Shown in pieces: positions 1 to 9,132 of a stretch of 64,000 nucleotides of DNA (positions within the stretch are counted from its first letter, which is position 1; each line of letters starts with the position of its first letter). The notes below the pieces were generated by a model, which was not told the origin of the DNA, did not search any database, and was given only the letters and a program-made list of their open reading frames with translations. The stretch lies in contig JAFSEB010000080.1 of the NCBI GenBank assembly GCA_017435905.1, positions 24,695-88,694 of the forward strand, read 5' to 3'. A program made the translations under genes and the position numbers. Origin of the DNA: Clostridia bacterium (GTDB taxonomy: Bacteria; Bacillota; Clostridia; Christensenellales; CAG-138).

Positions 1-879
1 CTTACCGTTAAGGCTGTTGACGATGTCAGCTTCGCCGTTCGTCCTGCTGAGACCTTCGGTCTCGTAGGTGAATCCGGCTGCGGCAAGACCACCACCGGTC
101 GTACCATCATCCGTCTCTATGATCCTACCGACGGTAAGGTCATCTTTGACGGCCGCGAGATCTCCGGCCCCATGACTAAGGAGCTTCGCCAGTATCTGAC
201 CGATAACATCGCGATGATTTTCCAGGATCCGATCGAATCCCTCAACCCCCGAATGACCATCGAAGAGATCGTCGGCGAAGGTCTTGCTGTCCGCGGCATG
301 AAGGATAAGGAAGAGATCCGCAAGATGGTTCATGAGATGCTCGAAAAGGTCGGTCTGACCGAAGAGCATGCCACCCGTTATCCTCACGAGTTTTCCGGCG
401 GTCAGCGTCAGCGTGTCGGTATTGCCCGTGCCATGATCGTCAAGCCCCGCATGATCATTGCGGACGAGCCGGTATCCGCTCTTGACGTTTCCATTCAGGC
501 ACAGGTCATCAACCTGCTCAACGACCTGAAGGAAGAGATGGGTCTTACCATCCTGTTCATCGCCCACAACCTCTCCGTTGTTAAGTACTTCTCCGACCGC
601 ATCGGCGTTATGTACTATGGCCGTCTCGTAGAGGTTGCCAACGGTGATGACCTGTATGCGAAGCCGCTGCATCCCTACACCAAGGCGCTGCTTTCCGCTA
701 TCCCGGAACCCAACCCCATCACTGAGCGTACCCGCCAGCGTGTGGACTATGATCCGGAGCGCGATCACGATTATTCCGAAGAGCAGCCCACCATGGTGGA
801 AGTGGAACCCGACCACTTCGTATACTGCTCTCCCAGCGAGCTGAAGGCATATCGTAAGCAGCTTGGCATTGCGGACTAA
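1..879 (+). CDS. Oligopeptide/dipeptide ABC transporter ATP-binding protein (DppF/OppF type), 5' end outside window
   Basis: The reading frame is open from base 1, so the start lies upstream of the window; 292 residues are visible. It carries Walker A (GESGCGKTT), a Q-loop in [12 protein letters not shown], the ABC signature SGGQRQR, Walker B ([11 protein letters not shown]) and a switch histidine (FIAHNLS). The C-terminal extension ([14 protein letters not shown]) is typical of oligopeptide transporter ATPases, which energise peptide uptake at the inner face of the membrane. It is not the partner of the transporter at 7,481-13,063, which has its own two ATPases, so it should end a separate transporter operon lying to the left. 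A hairpin terminator follows at once. Confidence 0.93.
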   Translation, partial: LTVKAVDDVSFAVRPAETFGLVGESGCGKTTTGRTIIRLYDPTDGKVIFDGREISGPMTKELRQYLTDNIAMIFQDPIESLNPRMTIEEIVGEGLAVRGMKDKEEIRKMVHEMLEKVGLTEEHATRYPHEFSGGQRQRVGIARAMIVKPRMIIADEPVSALDVSIQAQVINLLNDLKEEMGLTILFIAHNLSVVKYFSDRIGVMYYGRLVEVANGDDLYAKPLHPYTKALLSAIPEPNPITERTRQRVDYDPERDHDYSEEQPTMVEVEPDHFVYCSPSELKAYRKQLGIAD

Positions 880-894
880 CAACAAAACACATAA

Positions 895-928
895 AACGAA
901 AGGCGCATTTCTGCGCCTTTCGTTGTTT
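895..928 (+). terminator. Terminator of the left-hand peptide transporter operon
   Basis: A perfect 13-bp stem (895-907 with 912-924) has a 4-base loop and a short T-rich tail, 16 bases after the stop codon. The T-run is short, so termination efficiency is uncertain. Confidence 0.7.
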
Positions 929-1106
929 CAAAAAGAAGATGGATCAATATAATGAGCAGGTGCCTTTGGCAGCTATGCCAAAACGGGCTTTTCGTCAGGG
1001 CGGCAGGGGACGTGATACCGCTCCAAAGCAAGATACATCTTTCCGGTATGGCAGATGAAATACACCACCCGATGATTCTGCCCGCAAAAGCAAGAAAGGC
1101 ATAAAC

Positions 1107-1931
1107 ATGAAAGGATACACGACAAGAAGCGTTTTTGTACCTATAGACGGAAGGCGCATGAAGCTGTTGGTACTGGAACCGAAAAAACGGCTTGAAGAAA
1201 AACCGCCTGCTGTGCTTTGGATCCACGGGGGCGGCTATGCAACGGGCTTTGCTGCTATGGTGCATATGTCCCGTGCCGCAAGGCTGGCAGGCAAATACGG
1301 AGCGGTGGTTTTTTCACCGGAATATACGCTTTCCGGAAAAGCGCCGTATCCTGCTGCGCTTTATGATTGCTATGCGGCGCTCCTTTATCTCAAGCACAAT
1401 GCGAAGGTATATGGCATTGACACAAGCCGCATCATGGTGGGCGGTGAAAGCGCAGGCGGCGGTCTTTGTGCTGCCCTGTCGCTTTATGCAAGGGACAGGG
1501 GAGAGGTGAATCTTTCCTTTCAGATGCCTCTTTACCCCATGATCGATGACCGGGATACGGAATCTTCACGGGATAACCACTGTTTCCCATGGAATACGAA
1601 GCGCAACCATGCGGCATGGAAGCTGTATCTCGGCAATGCGGCAGGCGATCCTTCTCCATACGCTGCACCCGCAAGGGCAAAAGACCTGACAGGGCTGCCG
1701 CCGGCATATACATTTGTCGGAACACGGGAACCTTTCTATTGTGAGACCGTCAGCTATGCGGAACGGCTGCGGCAGGCAGGCGTGCCTGCGGAGGTGGACG
1801 TGTACCCCACCGGGTTTCATGCCTTTGATATGCTGTGTCCCTTTTTGCCCATGAGCAAGCAGGCGATCGCCGCCTTTGAAGCGCAGTATCTGCATGCGGC
1901 GGCACATTTTAGAGCGCCGCAACCGGATTGA
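1107..1931 (+). CDS. Alpha/beta hydrolase, HSL-type esterase/lipase family
   Basis: A 274-residue alpha/beta hydrolase of the hormone-sensitive-lipase-like group. The oxyanion motif HGGGYA lies near residue 40, the nucleophile elbow GESAGGG near residue 114 (catalytic Ser), and a C-terminal FHAF supplies the probable catalytic His. Such enzymes hydrolyse short acyl esters in the cytoplasm; the substrate cannot be read from sequence. GAAAGG lies upstream of the ATG at a usable distance, and a TATAAT hexamer at 948-953 may be its promoter. It is a single gene ending in a terminator shared with the converging aldolase gene. Confidence 0.85.
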   Translation: MKGYTTRSVFVPIDGRRMKLLVLEPKKRLEEKPPAVLWIHGGGYATGFAAMVHMSRAARLAGKYGAVVFSPEYTLSGKAPYPAALYDCYAALLYLKHNAKVYGIDTSRIMVGGESAGGGLCAALSLYARDRGEVNLSFQMPLYPMIDDRDTESSRDNHCFPWNTKRNHAAWKLYLGNAAGDPSPYAAPARAKDLTGLPPAYTFVGTREPFYCETVSYAERLRQAGVPAEVDVYPTGFHAFDMLCPFLPMSKQAIAAFEAQYLHAAAHFRAPQPD

Positions 1932-1941
1932 TACAAAAAAG

Positions 1942-1983
1942 AAAAACGAGGCTTTTCGGAATACCCCGTTGCCTCGTTTTTTT
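1942..1983. terminator. Bidirectional terminator with conserved apical motif
   Basis: The stem 1942-1952/1971-1981 lies between convergent genes and has T-runs in both directions. On the minus strand the loop reads CGG-GGTATT-CCG, the same apical motif found in the terminators at 30,097 and 46,845 and at the left end of the 278-bp repeats. Confidence 0.85.
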
Positions 1984-1987
1984 ACGT

Positions 1988-2629
1988 TTACAGGTTTTCG
2001 GTGAACTGTTTTGCAAGCGCTGTGATGCCTGCAAGATCCCCTGAGGCAATACGCTTTTTGTCCACGATGGCGGAGCCGACACAGACGCCGTGGGCGCCTG
2101 CTGCCATATAATCGACCGCCGCTTCCGGTGTTACGTTGCCGACCGCAAGCAGCTTGATGTGGGAAAGCGGTGCTTTCAGCGCCTTGATGTACTTTGCACC
2201 GTAAAGGTCGGCAGGGAAGAGCTTGACGAAGTCCGCACCGGCACAGTGTGCGGCGGTGATCTCCGAAGGGGTAATGGCGCCGGGGATGGAAACAAGCCCC
2301 AGTTCCTTTGTTCTTTTGATCACCTCCGGGTTTGTATCCGGAGAGATAACGAAGAAACCGCCGGCAGCTTTAACGAGTTCTGCCTGCTGCGGCGAAAGCA
2401 CGGTGCCGGCGCCGATGCGCATACGGTCTCCAAAGTGCTGCTGCAGCATTTCGATATTGCCTGCCACGACCACATCGGGCGTTTTGCCGCTTGCATCAAA
2501 GGTGCATTCCATCAAACGGATGCCGCCTGCATACATCGCTTCCGCAAGGGGGACGAGATCCTTCCCGTCAACGCCCCTGACAATGACGATGATCTTGTGC
2601 CGCTCTATCATATCAAAGGTGTGCTGCAT
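1988..2629 (-). CDS. eda: Bifunctional KHG/KDPG aldolase
   Basis: A 213-residue class I aldolase of the Eda family, splitting 2-keto-3-deoxy-6-phosphogluconate (or 4-hydroxy-2-oxoglutarate) to pyruvate and an aldehyde. Visible marks are VIVRGV near the N-terminus, GAGTVL, the strand EVIKRTKELGL and the Schiff-base lysine in FVKLFPAD. Length matches the family. The gene is alone between two terminator-like structures, with its own promoter at 2670-2698. Which substrate is used in vivo is unknown, as no kdgK or uronate genes lie nearby. Confidence 0.9.
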   Translation of the reverse strand: MQHTFDMIERHKIIVIVRGVDGKDLVPLAEAMYAGGIRLMECTFDASGKTPDVVVAGNIEMLQQHFGDRMRIGAGTVLSPQQAELVKAAGGFFVISPDTNPEVIKRTKELGLVSIPGAITPSEITAAHCAGADFVKLFPADLYGAKYIKALKAPLSHIKLLAVGNVTPEAAVDYMAAGAHGVCVGSAIVDKKRIASGDLAGITALAKQFTENL

Positions 2630-2669
2630 ATGCCGAACCCTTTCCGTTTCTCCACATGTTCTCTATTGT

Positions 2670-2698
2670 ATTGTAGTGCGAAAGAAGGGCAAACACAA
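2670..2698 (-). promoter_or_regulatory. Sigma-A type promoter of the aldolase gene
   Basis: On the minus strand, TTGTGT (2698-2693) and TACAAT (2675-2670) are separated by 17 bases, about 40 bases upstream of the start codon. Confidence 0.55.
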
Positions 2699-2711
2699 TA
2701 GGTAAAATAAA

Positions 2712-2816
2712 TGCGGAGAGGAAAGGACGCCTTCTCCCACCGAAGGCATAAGAAGGCGGTATCGGCTTTTCGTCTTCTTATGTTCGATGGGGTAAGAAAT
2801 CCTTTTCCGCTCCGCA
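2712..2816. repeat. Nested inverted-repeat structure (three-way-junction shape)
   Basis: Outer arms 2712-2727 and 2800-2816 pair with one or two mismatches. Inside them are two further hairpins: GCCTTC/GAAGGC (2729-2747) and the perfect 9-bp pair 2747-2755/2774-2782. It follows the M42 peptidase gene on the minus strand and precedes the aldolase promoter. It could be a complex terminator, a small structured RNA or a decayed palindromic element. Confidence 0.5.
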
Positions 2817-2830
2817 AACCGTATTGCTGA

Positions 2831-3928
2831 TCAGAAAGTGTAGCGTTCCTGCCTGAATGCGCCGTCAATGCGCCGTGCCATTTCGGCGATCAGCACGCCC
2901 AGCTGTTCAATATCACGCAGGTCTGCCATTTCACAGGAGGAATGTGCATAGCGCACCGCCGCACCGATCTCAATGGCAGCAGGGCCGTCCGCTTCCATGG
3001 AGGCATAGGCGTTGTCGCCGCAGCCGCCGCACACATACCGCTGAATGGCGATGTTCTTTGCGGCGGCAGCTTCGCCTGCGATCGCAAGCAGCCCTTCGTG
3101 GGCAATGCAGCCAATATCGCTGTTGCTGCTGTAGTTATAGCAGGAGACCACGGGGCCGCCGCCAAGATCAGCCTCGAATTCGCCCTTGACATCGGGGGTA
3201 TCGCCTGCAAGCAGCATATCCATACTGATGGCGGCGATGGGACGGAAACGGCGCACGATGGCGGCGCTTGCACGCTGGTTGTATTCTTCAAAGCCGTTTG
3301 CACAGATATAAACGGTGCGAAGGGGGCGCTCTTCGCTCAACTGCCTTGCCGCATCCACAAGGGCTGCAAGGGTGCCGCAGTTGTCAAGGGCTGTACCGCA
3401 AACACGGCTGCCTGCAAGGGGCGCGAAGGAAGGCGTCATCACGGCAGGGCAGCCGATGTCGATGCCGAGTGCACGGACTTCATCGGCGCTGTCAACGCCG
3501 GGATCCAGCATCACATCGCGAAGGGTGGGTGCCTTTGCGGCTTCCTCTGCCGTCAGCAGATGGGCACACTTGGTGCCGACCGCTACCTTCACCCATTCGG
3601 AATGATCCTTCCTGCGAACGGAGAGGGTCAGCCCCGGCAATACCTTTTCGTTGGGAGAACCGATGGTGCGCATGCGCAGGAAGCCGTTTTCCGCAATGGT
3701 GGAAACGATGAAGCCGATGCGGTCCATATGGGAATTGATCATAACGGGCTTCAAGGAAGGATCCTGCCCCTTGATCGTGCCGATCACATTGCCGAGGGGA
3801 TCGACCTCCACGCTGTCGCAGTAGGGCTCGATATAGCGATAGAATTTTTCTGCGATCTCCTTCTCAAAACCGGAAGGGGAGGGGGTCAGGCAAAAATCCT
3901 GCAGGATGGAATACACTGTGTTTGTCAT
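2831..3928 (-). CDS. M42 family metallopeptidase (glutamyl aminopeptidase/endoglucanase-like)
   Basis: A cytoplasmic M42 aminopeptidase of 365 residues that trims N-terminal residues from short peptides. Metal-ligand and catalytic positions are visible: HMDRIGF, TALDNCGT, the FEEYNQRAS acidic pair, SMDM and HSSCE. Several flanking residues differ from the usual HMDEIG, DDR and QEEVG patterns, so it is a divergent member. The start is the internal ATG at 3928, because AAGGAG lies 11 bases upstream; the longer open frame has no such site. Its upstream region contains a palindrome (4062-4076) also found before the M20 operon, pointing to shared control by the LysR protein next door. Confidence 0.87.
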   Translation of the reverse strand: MTNTVYSILQDFCLTPSPSGFEKEIAEKFYRYIEPYCDSVEVDPLGNVIGTIKGQDPSLKPVMINSHMDRIGFIVSTIAENGFLRMRTIGSPNEKVLPGLTLSVRRKDHSEWVKVAVGTKCAHLLTAEEAAKAPTLRDVMLDPGVDSADEVRALGIDIGCPAVMTPSFAPLAGSRVCGTALDNCGTLAALVDAARQLSEERPLRTVYICANGFEEYNQRASAAIVRRFRPIAAISMDMLLAGDTPDVKGEFEADLGGGPVVSCYNYSSNSDIGCIAHEGLLAIAGEAAAAKNIAIQRYVCGGCGDNAYASMEADGPAAIEIGAAVRYAHSSCEMADLRDIEQLGVLIAEMARRIDGAFRQERYTF

Positions 3929-4061
3929 GGCGCTATGAACTCCTTTATATGAGATCCCGGGTACGGTGACCGGCGAAAAAGATCGTGTTTTATCTGTTTT
4001 TATCATAACATGATGCAAAATGATATGCTATATGGGGAGAGTAGCATGTAATATCGAAATT

Positions 4062-4076
4062 ATATAAGGGCTATAT
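4062..4076. promoter_or_regulatory. Candidate LysR-family operator, copy 1
   Basis: The sequence ATATA-AGGGC-TATAT fits ATATA-RGGGY-TATAT, identical in form to the reverse complement of 5154-5168. It lies about 135 bases upstream of the M42 start codon and just beyond the 3' end of the LysR gene. Confidence 0.5.
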
Positions 4077-4087
4077 ACGGGAAAAAG

Positions 4088-4110
4088 AAAAAGCGGCAAG
4101 GCCGCTTTTT
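4088..4110 (-). terminator. Terminator of the LysR regulator gene
   Basis: The stem AAAAAGCGGC/GCCGCTTTTT with a 3-base loop directly follows the LysR stop codon on the minus strand and is succeeded by T-rich sequence. Confidence 0.8.
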
Positions 4111-4116
4111 TGTGTG

Positions 4117-5037
4117 CTATCTATACGTGTTAAGGTAGGTGATCACATCCATGATCTCCTTGCGCATGACGGCGGTGGGCTTGTAAACGATCGCCTCTTT
4201 GCCTTCAAGAATATAGTTCTGGCAGTACTTGCTGATGAGCCCGTGCCCTTCAAGCACCTTTGGGGCGCCCGATGTCGTCCAGGTATAGGCGCCGTGTATG
4301 CTGCTGACCGCCTCAAGAAGGGTACCCCGGTCATATACATTCAAATAGCTTCTTGAATGGATGCCCGTGGGGCTCGGCCCGTGCACGTTGGAAAAGTACG
4401 GATACCAGGGCATCTCAAAATCGCCGTGGATGACCTCAAGGTAGGGGCTGAGCATATCCGGCGTGATGACGCTTTCGTTGGCAAGTGGGTGGGTATGGGA
4501 CATCAGTATCATATAGCAATCGGAAGGAAGCGGCTGTAAAAGCAGCTGCTTGGATTCCGCCACTTGCTTGTAGTAATCGAAATTGACGCTGTTGGCACGC
4601 ACGATGCCGATATCTGCCTGATTGCTGACCACATCGTTGATCACATCAAGGTTCGTGGCTTCCTTGAAGTGCATTTTGACCGCCTGTCCCTTTTCCAGCA
4701 TGTCGTTGATATAAGTCACGATCTTTTCAAGGATAAGGGAGGAGCGCATCGTGGTGATCTGCAAAGATACGCCATCCGTTTTCTGTTTGACATAGCGCTG
4801 CTTCATGACGTTGAACCGCTCAATGATGCCCTGCGCATACTGCAGGAACTCAGCGCCTTCCTTCGTGGTCTCAACACCCCGGCTGTTGCGCCTGAAAATG
4901 CTGATGCCAAGCTCTTCTTCCAGTTCTTTGATGGCGTTGCTCAGGTTTGGCTGGGCAACAAACAGGTTTTGCGCAGCTTTTGTGATGGAGCCGCAATGAT
5001 GAACTTCCACTGCGTAAATCAAATGCTGGATATCCAT
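4117..5037 (-). CDS. LysR family transcriptional regulator
   Basis: 306 residues. The N-terminal winged helix-turn-helix (GSITKAAQNLFVAQPNLS, then ELGISIFRR and TTKEG) is the canonical LysR DNA-binding domain, followed by a type 2 periplasmic-binding-like effector domain from about residue 90. It lies between the M42 peptidase and the divergent M20-peptidase/transporter operon. Palindromes of one consensus occur in both target regions. The likely role is control of peptide or amino-acid scavenging and of its own gene; the effector cannot be deduced. Confidence 0.9.
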   Translation of the reverse strand: MDIQHLIYAVEVHHCGSITKAAQNLFVAQPNLSNAIKELEEELGISIFRRNSRGVETTKEGAEFLQYAQGIIERFNVMKQRYVKQKTDGVSLQITTMRSSLILEKIVTYINDMLEKGQAVKMHFKEATNLDVINDVVSNQADIGIVRANSVNFDYYKQVAESKQLLLQPLPSDCYMILMSHTHPLANESVITPDMLSPYLEVIHGDFEMPWYPYFSNVHGPSPTGIHSRSYLNVYDRGTLLEAVSSIHGAYTWTTSGAPKVLEGHGLISKYCQNYILEGKEAIVYKPTAVMRKEIMDVITYLNTYR

Positions 5038-5153
5038 TGAAAACCCACCACCGTTTCAAAATGATTTTGACGATCCTTTGGAATGGTCTACTTGCACTAT
5101 AACACATGTAAAATAGAACGGCAACGGACATTTTTCCTATAACCGCCGGGGGG

Positions 5154-5168
5154 ATATAACCCCTATAT
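5154..5168. promoter_or_regulatory. Candidate LysR-family operator, copy 2
   Basis: ATATA-ACCCC-TATAT is, on the other strand, ATATA-GGGGT-TATAT, matching the site at 4062-4076 in both arms and the purine-GGG-pyrimidine core. It lies between the LysR gene and the M20 gene, 117 bases from the former and 147 from the latter. Confidence 0.5.
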
Positions 5169-5314
5169 CTATTTTATATTTGTGGATGTAAAAAGTAAAG
5201 GTTATCTTAGATATATACAATGTTCATTTATACAAATTTTCATTTGATAATAGAATGTCATGAAAAACATAACGAAAAAGCAAAAAGAACAAGATGATAT
5301 GAGGTAGCGGAAAA

Positions 5315-6514
5315 ATGCACAAAACCAATGTGAAATGCCCGGAACTGATCGCCGATTATGTTGTAGCGTGTCGGCGCACTTTGCACACAATGCCGGAACT
5401 GGGCGCCGCACTGAGTGAAACCACCGCCTTTGTCATGGGTGAACTCGATGCAATGGGGATTCCCTATACCTGTGTGGAGCGTGGCGGCATCGTGGCGGAG
5501 ATCGGCAGCGGAGAACATGCATTCCTTTTAAGGGCGGATATGGATGCCCTTCCCATCGTTGAAGAAAGCGGCGAATCCTTTGCATCGCAAAACGGCCGCA
5601 TGCATGCCTGCGGACACGATCTTCATACCGCCATGCTGCTCGGTGCAGCAAAGATCCTCAAAGCCAAGGAGGACACGCTTCCCGGAAGGGTCAAGCTGGT
5701 GTTCCAGTACGGTGAGGAGATCATGGAAGGCATGCGTGTGCTTGTGGAAGAAAACGGTCTTCTTGACCGGGATAAGGGCATCGGCGCTTCGCTGGCGCTG
5801 CATGTGATGCCCGGTGGGGAAATGGAAGCAGGAAGCTATTCCTGCGTAGCCGGCCCTGCCAACACCTCCATTGATACCTTCCACATCACCGTGCACGGAA
5901 GAGGTGCCCATGGCGCTATGCAGTTCAAGTCTCACGATCCTATCAACGTGGGTGTGCAGATCTACCATTCCCTTTCCAATATGATCGGCCGTGAGCTGGA
6001 TGTGCGGGAGGGTGCGGTGCTTTCCACCTGCTATTTTATCGGCGGTTCGGAAGCGGTGCATAACATCATTCCCGATTCCACGGTGCTGGGCGGCACGCTT
6101 CGCACTTTCAGCAGCAAAGTGGCAGACCTTGTCAAAGCCCGTATCCGTGAGATCTGCGAAAGCGTGGACAAGGCATACCATACGGCGTGTACGGTGGATT
6201 TTCCGCTGAGTGCCGATGCCTGCATCAACGATGAAACGGTGGCAGACATTGTAAACAGCTGTGCTGCGCAGCTGGGAATGCGCAACAAACGCAATAAACC
6301 GCAGCTTGTATCCGATGATTATTCATATGTTTCCTCCCGCATTCCCAGCTGCTATGTTTGGCTTGGTGCAGGCGGCAGGGATCCCAAGTTTGTGGACGGC
6401 GTTCTGCACACGCCCAATGTTTGCTTCAATGAGGACGCAATGCCCTTCGGTGCGGCGCTGTATGCGGATACCGCCGAAAAATGGCTTGCAAAGAAGGCGG
6501 CGGAAAACGCCTGA
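5315..6514 (+). CDS. M20 family amidohydrolase/peptidase
   Basis: 399 residues of the M20D amidohydrolase group, which removes acyl or aminoacyl groups from amino-acid conjugates and dipeptides. The motif ACGHDLHTAMLLG contains metal ligands, RADMDALPI lies just before it, and GEEIMEG supplies the catalytic and metal-binding acids. The central dimerisation domain follows (VHGRGAHGAM). It is the first gene of an operon continuing with a proline-iminopeptidase-like hydrolase (43-base gap) and a peptide ABC transporter, consistent with hydrolysis of imported peptides. The start has a weak purine-rich site (GAGGTAG). Confidence 0.9.
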   Translation: MHKTNVKCPELIADYVVACRRTLHTMPELGAALSETTAFVMGELDAMGIPYTCVERGGIVAEIGSGEHAFLLRADMDALPIVEESGESFASQNGRMHACGHDLHTAMLLGAAKILKAKEDTLPGRVKLVFQYGEEIMEGMRVLVEENGLLDRDKGIGASLALHVMPGGEMEAGSYSCVAGPANTSIDTFHITVHGRGAHGAMQFKSHDPINVGVQIYHSLSNMIGRELDVREGAVLSTCYFIGGSEAVHNIIPDSTVLGGTLRTFSSKVADLVKARIREICESVDKAYHTACTVDFPLSADACINDETVADIVNSCAAQLGMRNKRNKPQLVSDDYSYVSSRIPSCYVWLGAGGRDPKFVDGVLHTPNVCFNEDAMPFGAALYADTAEKWLAKKAAENA

Positions 6515-6557
6515 CCGACCTGCGATCGATCTGACGGCAAGATAAAAGGAGAAAGCA

Positions 6558-7430
6558 ATGAAAGCATCCATCAACGGAACCGAGATCTTTTTTGACGTAG
6601 AAGGCCTGCAGTTCGTGCCGGATGGCCCCATCATGAGGGAAAGGCCGGTCTGCTTCCTGATCCATGGCGGCCCGGGTCTCGACCATGCTACCTATATGCC
6701 CGATGTTTCGCCCCTGGCGGACTTCATGCAGCTTGTTTACATCGATAACCGCGGCAGCGGACGCAGCGGCCGTCCCGGCAAGGAGACCTATAACCTCTAT
6801 CAGGATATCGAGGACGTGGAAGCGCTTCGCAAATACCTCGGCCTTGAAAAGATCGTCATCCTTGGCCACTCTTACGGCGGCATGGTGGCGGCAGGTTACG
6901 CTGCAAAATACGGCGAGAACCTTGAAAGCGTGCTGCTTCTTGGCACTTCCCCTGTGGGAAGCTTCTGGGAGGACGCCCGTCAGGAACTCAAAAACCGTGG
7001 CACGGAAGAGCAGATCGCCTTTGGCGAATACCTCTTCAACGGCGAATTTGAAAGCGATGCCCAGTATGTGGAGCTGTTCGAGAAGTTCTACAACCTTTAC
7101 GGCATTACGAGGACTGCTTATACCGAGGCAAACCGCAACGGCAACGACCGCATGATCGTTTCGAGCGAAGTGGTCAACACCTCCGTGAATAACGGTCTGC
7201 GTGAGTTCGATTTCATCGAGGATCTGAAAAAGACCAATGTGCCCGCCCTTGTGATCGGCGGCAGGCATGATTGGATCACCCCGGTGAAGTACAGCTGCAT
7301 GCTGGCGGAAGCCATGCCCAATTCGGAGCTGATCATCTTTGAAAACTCCGGCCACAGCTTTTTTGCGGATGTTCCGCAGGAGACCCTTGCTGCCATCCGC
7401 GAATTCGTGGAGAAGCACTGGCACAAATAA
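6558..7430 (+). CDS. Alpha/beta hydrolase, proline iminopeptidase-like (S33)
   Basis: 290 residues. The oxyanion motif HGGPG (near residue 37), the nucleophile elbow GHSYGGM (Ser near residue 104) and the C-terminal GHSFF (catalytic His) are the marks of the S33 prolyl aminopeptidase family, which removes N-terminal proline or related residues. AAAGGAG lies just upstream of the ATG. Its position between an M20 peptidase gene and a peptide importer supports a role in cytoplasmic peptide breakdown, though other alpha/beta hydrolase activities are possible. Confidence 0.85.
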   Translation: MKASINGTEIFFDVEGLQFVPDGPIMRERPVCFLIHGGPGLDHATYMPDVSPLADFMQLVYIDNRGSGRSGRPGKETYNLYQDIEDVEALRKYLGLEKIVILGHSYGGMVAAGYAAKYGENLESVLLLGTSPVGSFWEDARQELKNRGTEEQIAFGEYLFNGEFESDAQYVELFEKFYNLYGITRTAYTEANRNGNDRMIVSSEVVNTSVNNGLREFDFIEDLKKTNVPALVIGGRHDWITPVKYSCMLAEAMPNSELIIFENSGHSFFADVPQETLAAIREFVEKHWHK

Positions 7431-7439
7431 GTTTGATTT

Positions 7440-7457
7440 GATGCGGAGATCCGCATC
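7440..7457 (+). other. Intercistronic hairpin before the binding-protein gene
   Basis: A perfect 8-bp stem (7440-7447/7450-7457) with a 2-base apex lies just before the AAGGAGG of the substrate-binding protein gene. It may be a processing or stability element. Confidence 0.5.
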
Positions 7458-7480
7458 CAAAATAAGAAGGAGGAACACAT

Positions 7481-9091
7481 ATGAAACACCTCAAAAAGTT
7501 CATGCTGCTCGTTCTTGCGGCTGCTCTTGTTCTGAGCACCTTTGCCGCCTGCGGCGGTGATGTGCAGGAAAAACCCCAGCCTTCCACCAGCCAGGAACCC
7601 AGCACCGGCACCGAAAGCACCGGTACCGAGACTGAGACCACCGGCCTCAGCCGCATCGTTGTGATCGCACAGAACAACGACCTCACCACCCTTGATCCCC
7701 ATCAGCACAACGACCTCATCTCCGGCAACGTGACCAGGATGCTCTACGATACCCTGATCCGTCTGAACGACAAGAATGAATACGTTCCCTGCCTTGCGCA
7801 GAGCTGGGAATACCTCGACAAGAACACCGTTGAGCTGAAGCTCACCCCCGATGTTCAGTTCCATGACGGTCATGTTATGACCTCCGAAGACGTAAAGTAC
7901 AGCCTTGAACGCCAGAAGGCATCCAGCTTCTGCGGCTACCTGCTTGACATGATCACCGCCATCGAGATCGTTGACGAGCTGACCCTCAAGCTCACCGTTG
8001 TGGATGAATCCGCAGCGCTCCTTTCCTCCCTTGCGCATCAGTGCTCCAGCATCCTGCCCAAGGAATACACCGAGAAGCTTGAAGGCGAAGGCAAGGCCTT
8101 CTCCGATGCACCCTGCGGCACCGGTCCCTACAAGTTCGATTACTGGAACATCGGCGATGAATGCCAGATCGTCCGTTTCGAGAACTACTTTGACGAAGCT
8201 TATGCTGCCAAGAACGAAGGCCTCAAGTTCCGCTACATTGCGGAAGACAACAGCCGCGTGATCGCTCTTGAGACCGGCGAAGTTGACATGATCCTCCGCG
8301 TTCCCAGCACCTCCGTTGCCAGCCTTGAAGGCAACAGCGATGTGAAGGTTCTCCGCTTTGAATCCTGCGACCTCAACTACATCTCCCCCAACTGCTCCGG
8401 CCCCCTCTTCAGCAATGAAAAGCTCCGTCAGGCCATCGCTCACTGCATCGACCGTGATGCAATGATCCAGGTGCAGTGCAACGGCAACGCCGTTCCCAAC
8501 TTTGCCCCCATCGGCATCGCTGCGATCGGTTACTCCGAGCCCGCTACCAAGCGTGAGTATGACCTTGAAAAGGCCAAGCAGCTCCTCGTGGAAGCCGGCT
8601 ATCCCGATGGCTTTGAGTTCACCCTCTCTGTTTGGGGCGACCTCAATGCCAAGAGCGCTCAGGTTCTGCAGGCTGCCTGCCAGCAGATCGGCGTAAAGGT
8701 CAACATCGAGATCCTCGACAACAGCTCCATGGTCGACAAGTGCGGCGGTGCGAAGCATGATGCCGGTATGGATAACTGGACTGCCAACTCCGAGCCCGAC
8801 AACACCTACCGTCCCTGGTTCTCCCGTGAACTCATCGGCGCCGGCGGCTACAACTGGAGCTGCTACCCCGGTGAAGAGATCGAAGCGCTGATGGAGAAGG
8901 CTCTCTCCGTCACCGATCCCGCAGAGCGTCAGTCCTACTACACCCAGATCAACGATTTCGTTGCGGAGCACGCCGTTGTATGGCCGCTCTTCTCCGCACA
9001 GGGTATGGTCGCTACCCGCTCCAACGTGGATGGCATTCAGCTTTACCCGACCATGATGCACCTCTTCCAGTTCGTGACCGTTGCCGAATAA
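7481..9091 (+). CDS. Peptide ABC transporter substrate-binding lipoprotein (SBP family 5)
   Basis: 536 residues. A signal peptide (MKHLKKFMLLVLAA) ends in a lipobox with Cys near residue 24 (TFAAC), so the mature protein is lipid-anchored outside the membrane. A Thr/Ser/Glu-rich linker follows, then an SBP_bac_5 domain (LDPHQHND; VQFHDGHVMTSEDVKYSLER; LRQAIAHCIDRDA). It delivers oligopeptides to the permeases encoded next. An AAGAAGGAGG ribosome site gives strong initiation. The gene is bracketed by stable hairpins at 7440-7457 and 9133-9166, fitting higher expression of the binding protein than of the permeases. Confidence 0.95.
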   Translation: MKHLKKFMLLVLAAALVLSTFAACGGDVQEKPQPSTSQEPSTGTESTGTETETTGLSRIVVIAQNNDLTTLDPHQHNDLISGNVTRMLYDTLIRLNDKNEYVPCLAQSWEYLDKNTVELKLTPDVQFHDGHVMTSEDVKYSLERQKASSFCGYLLDMITAIEIVDELTLKLTVVDESAALLSSLAHQCSSILPKEYTEKLEGEGKAFSDAPCGTGPYKFDYWNIGDECQIVRFENYFDEAYAAKNEGLKFRYIAEDNSRVIALETGEVDMILRVPSTSVASLEGNSDVKVLRFESCDLNYISPNCSGPLFSNEKLRQAIAHCIDRDAMIQVQCNGNAVPNFAPIGIAAIGYSEPATKREYDLEKAKQLLVEAGYPDGFEFTLSVWGDLNAKSAQVLQAACQQIGVKVNIEILDNSSMVDKCGGAKHDAGMDNWTANSEPDNTYRPWFSRELIGAGGYNWSCYPGEEIEALMEKALSVTDPAERQSYYTQINDFVAEHAVVWPLFSAQGMVATRSNVDGIQLYPTMMHLFQFVTVAE

Positions 9092-9132
9092 CACCGGCTC
9101 ATCCGTTTTACGGATCATTATTGAATAACGAA

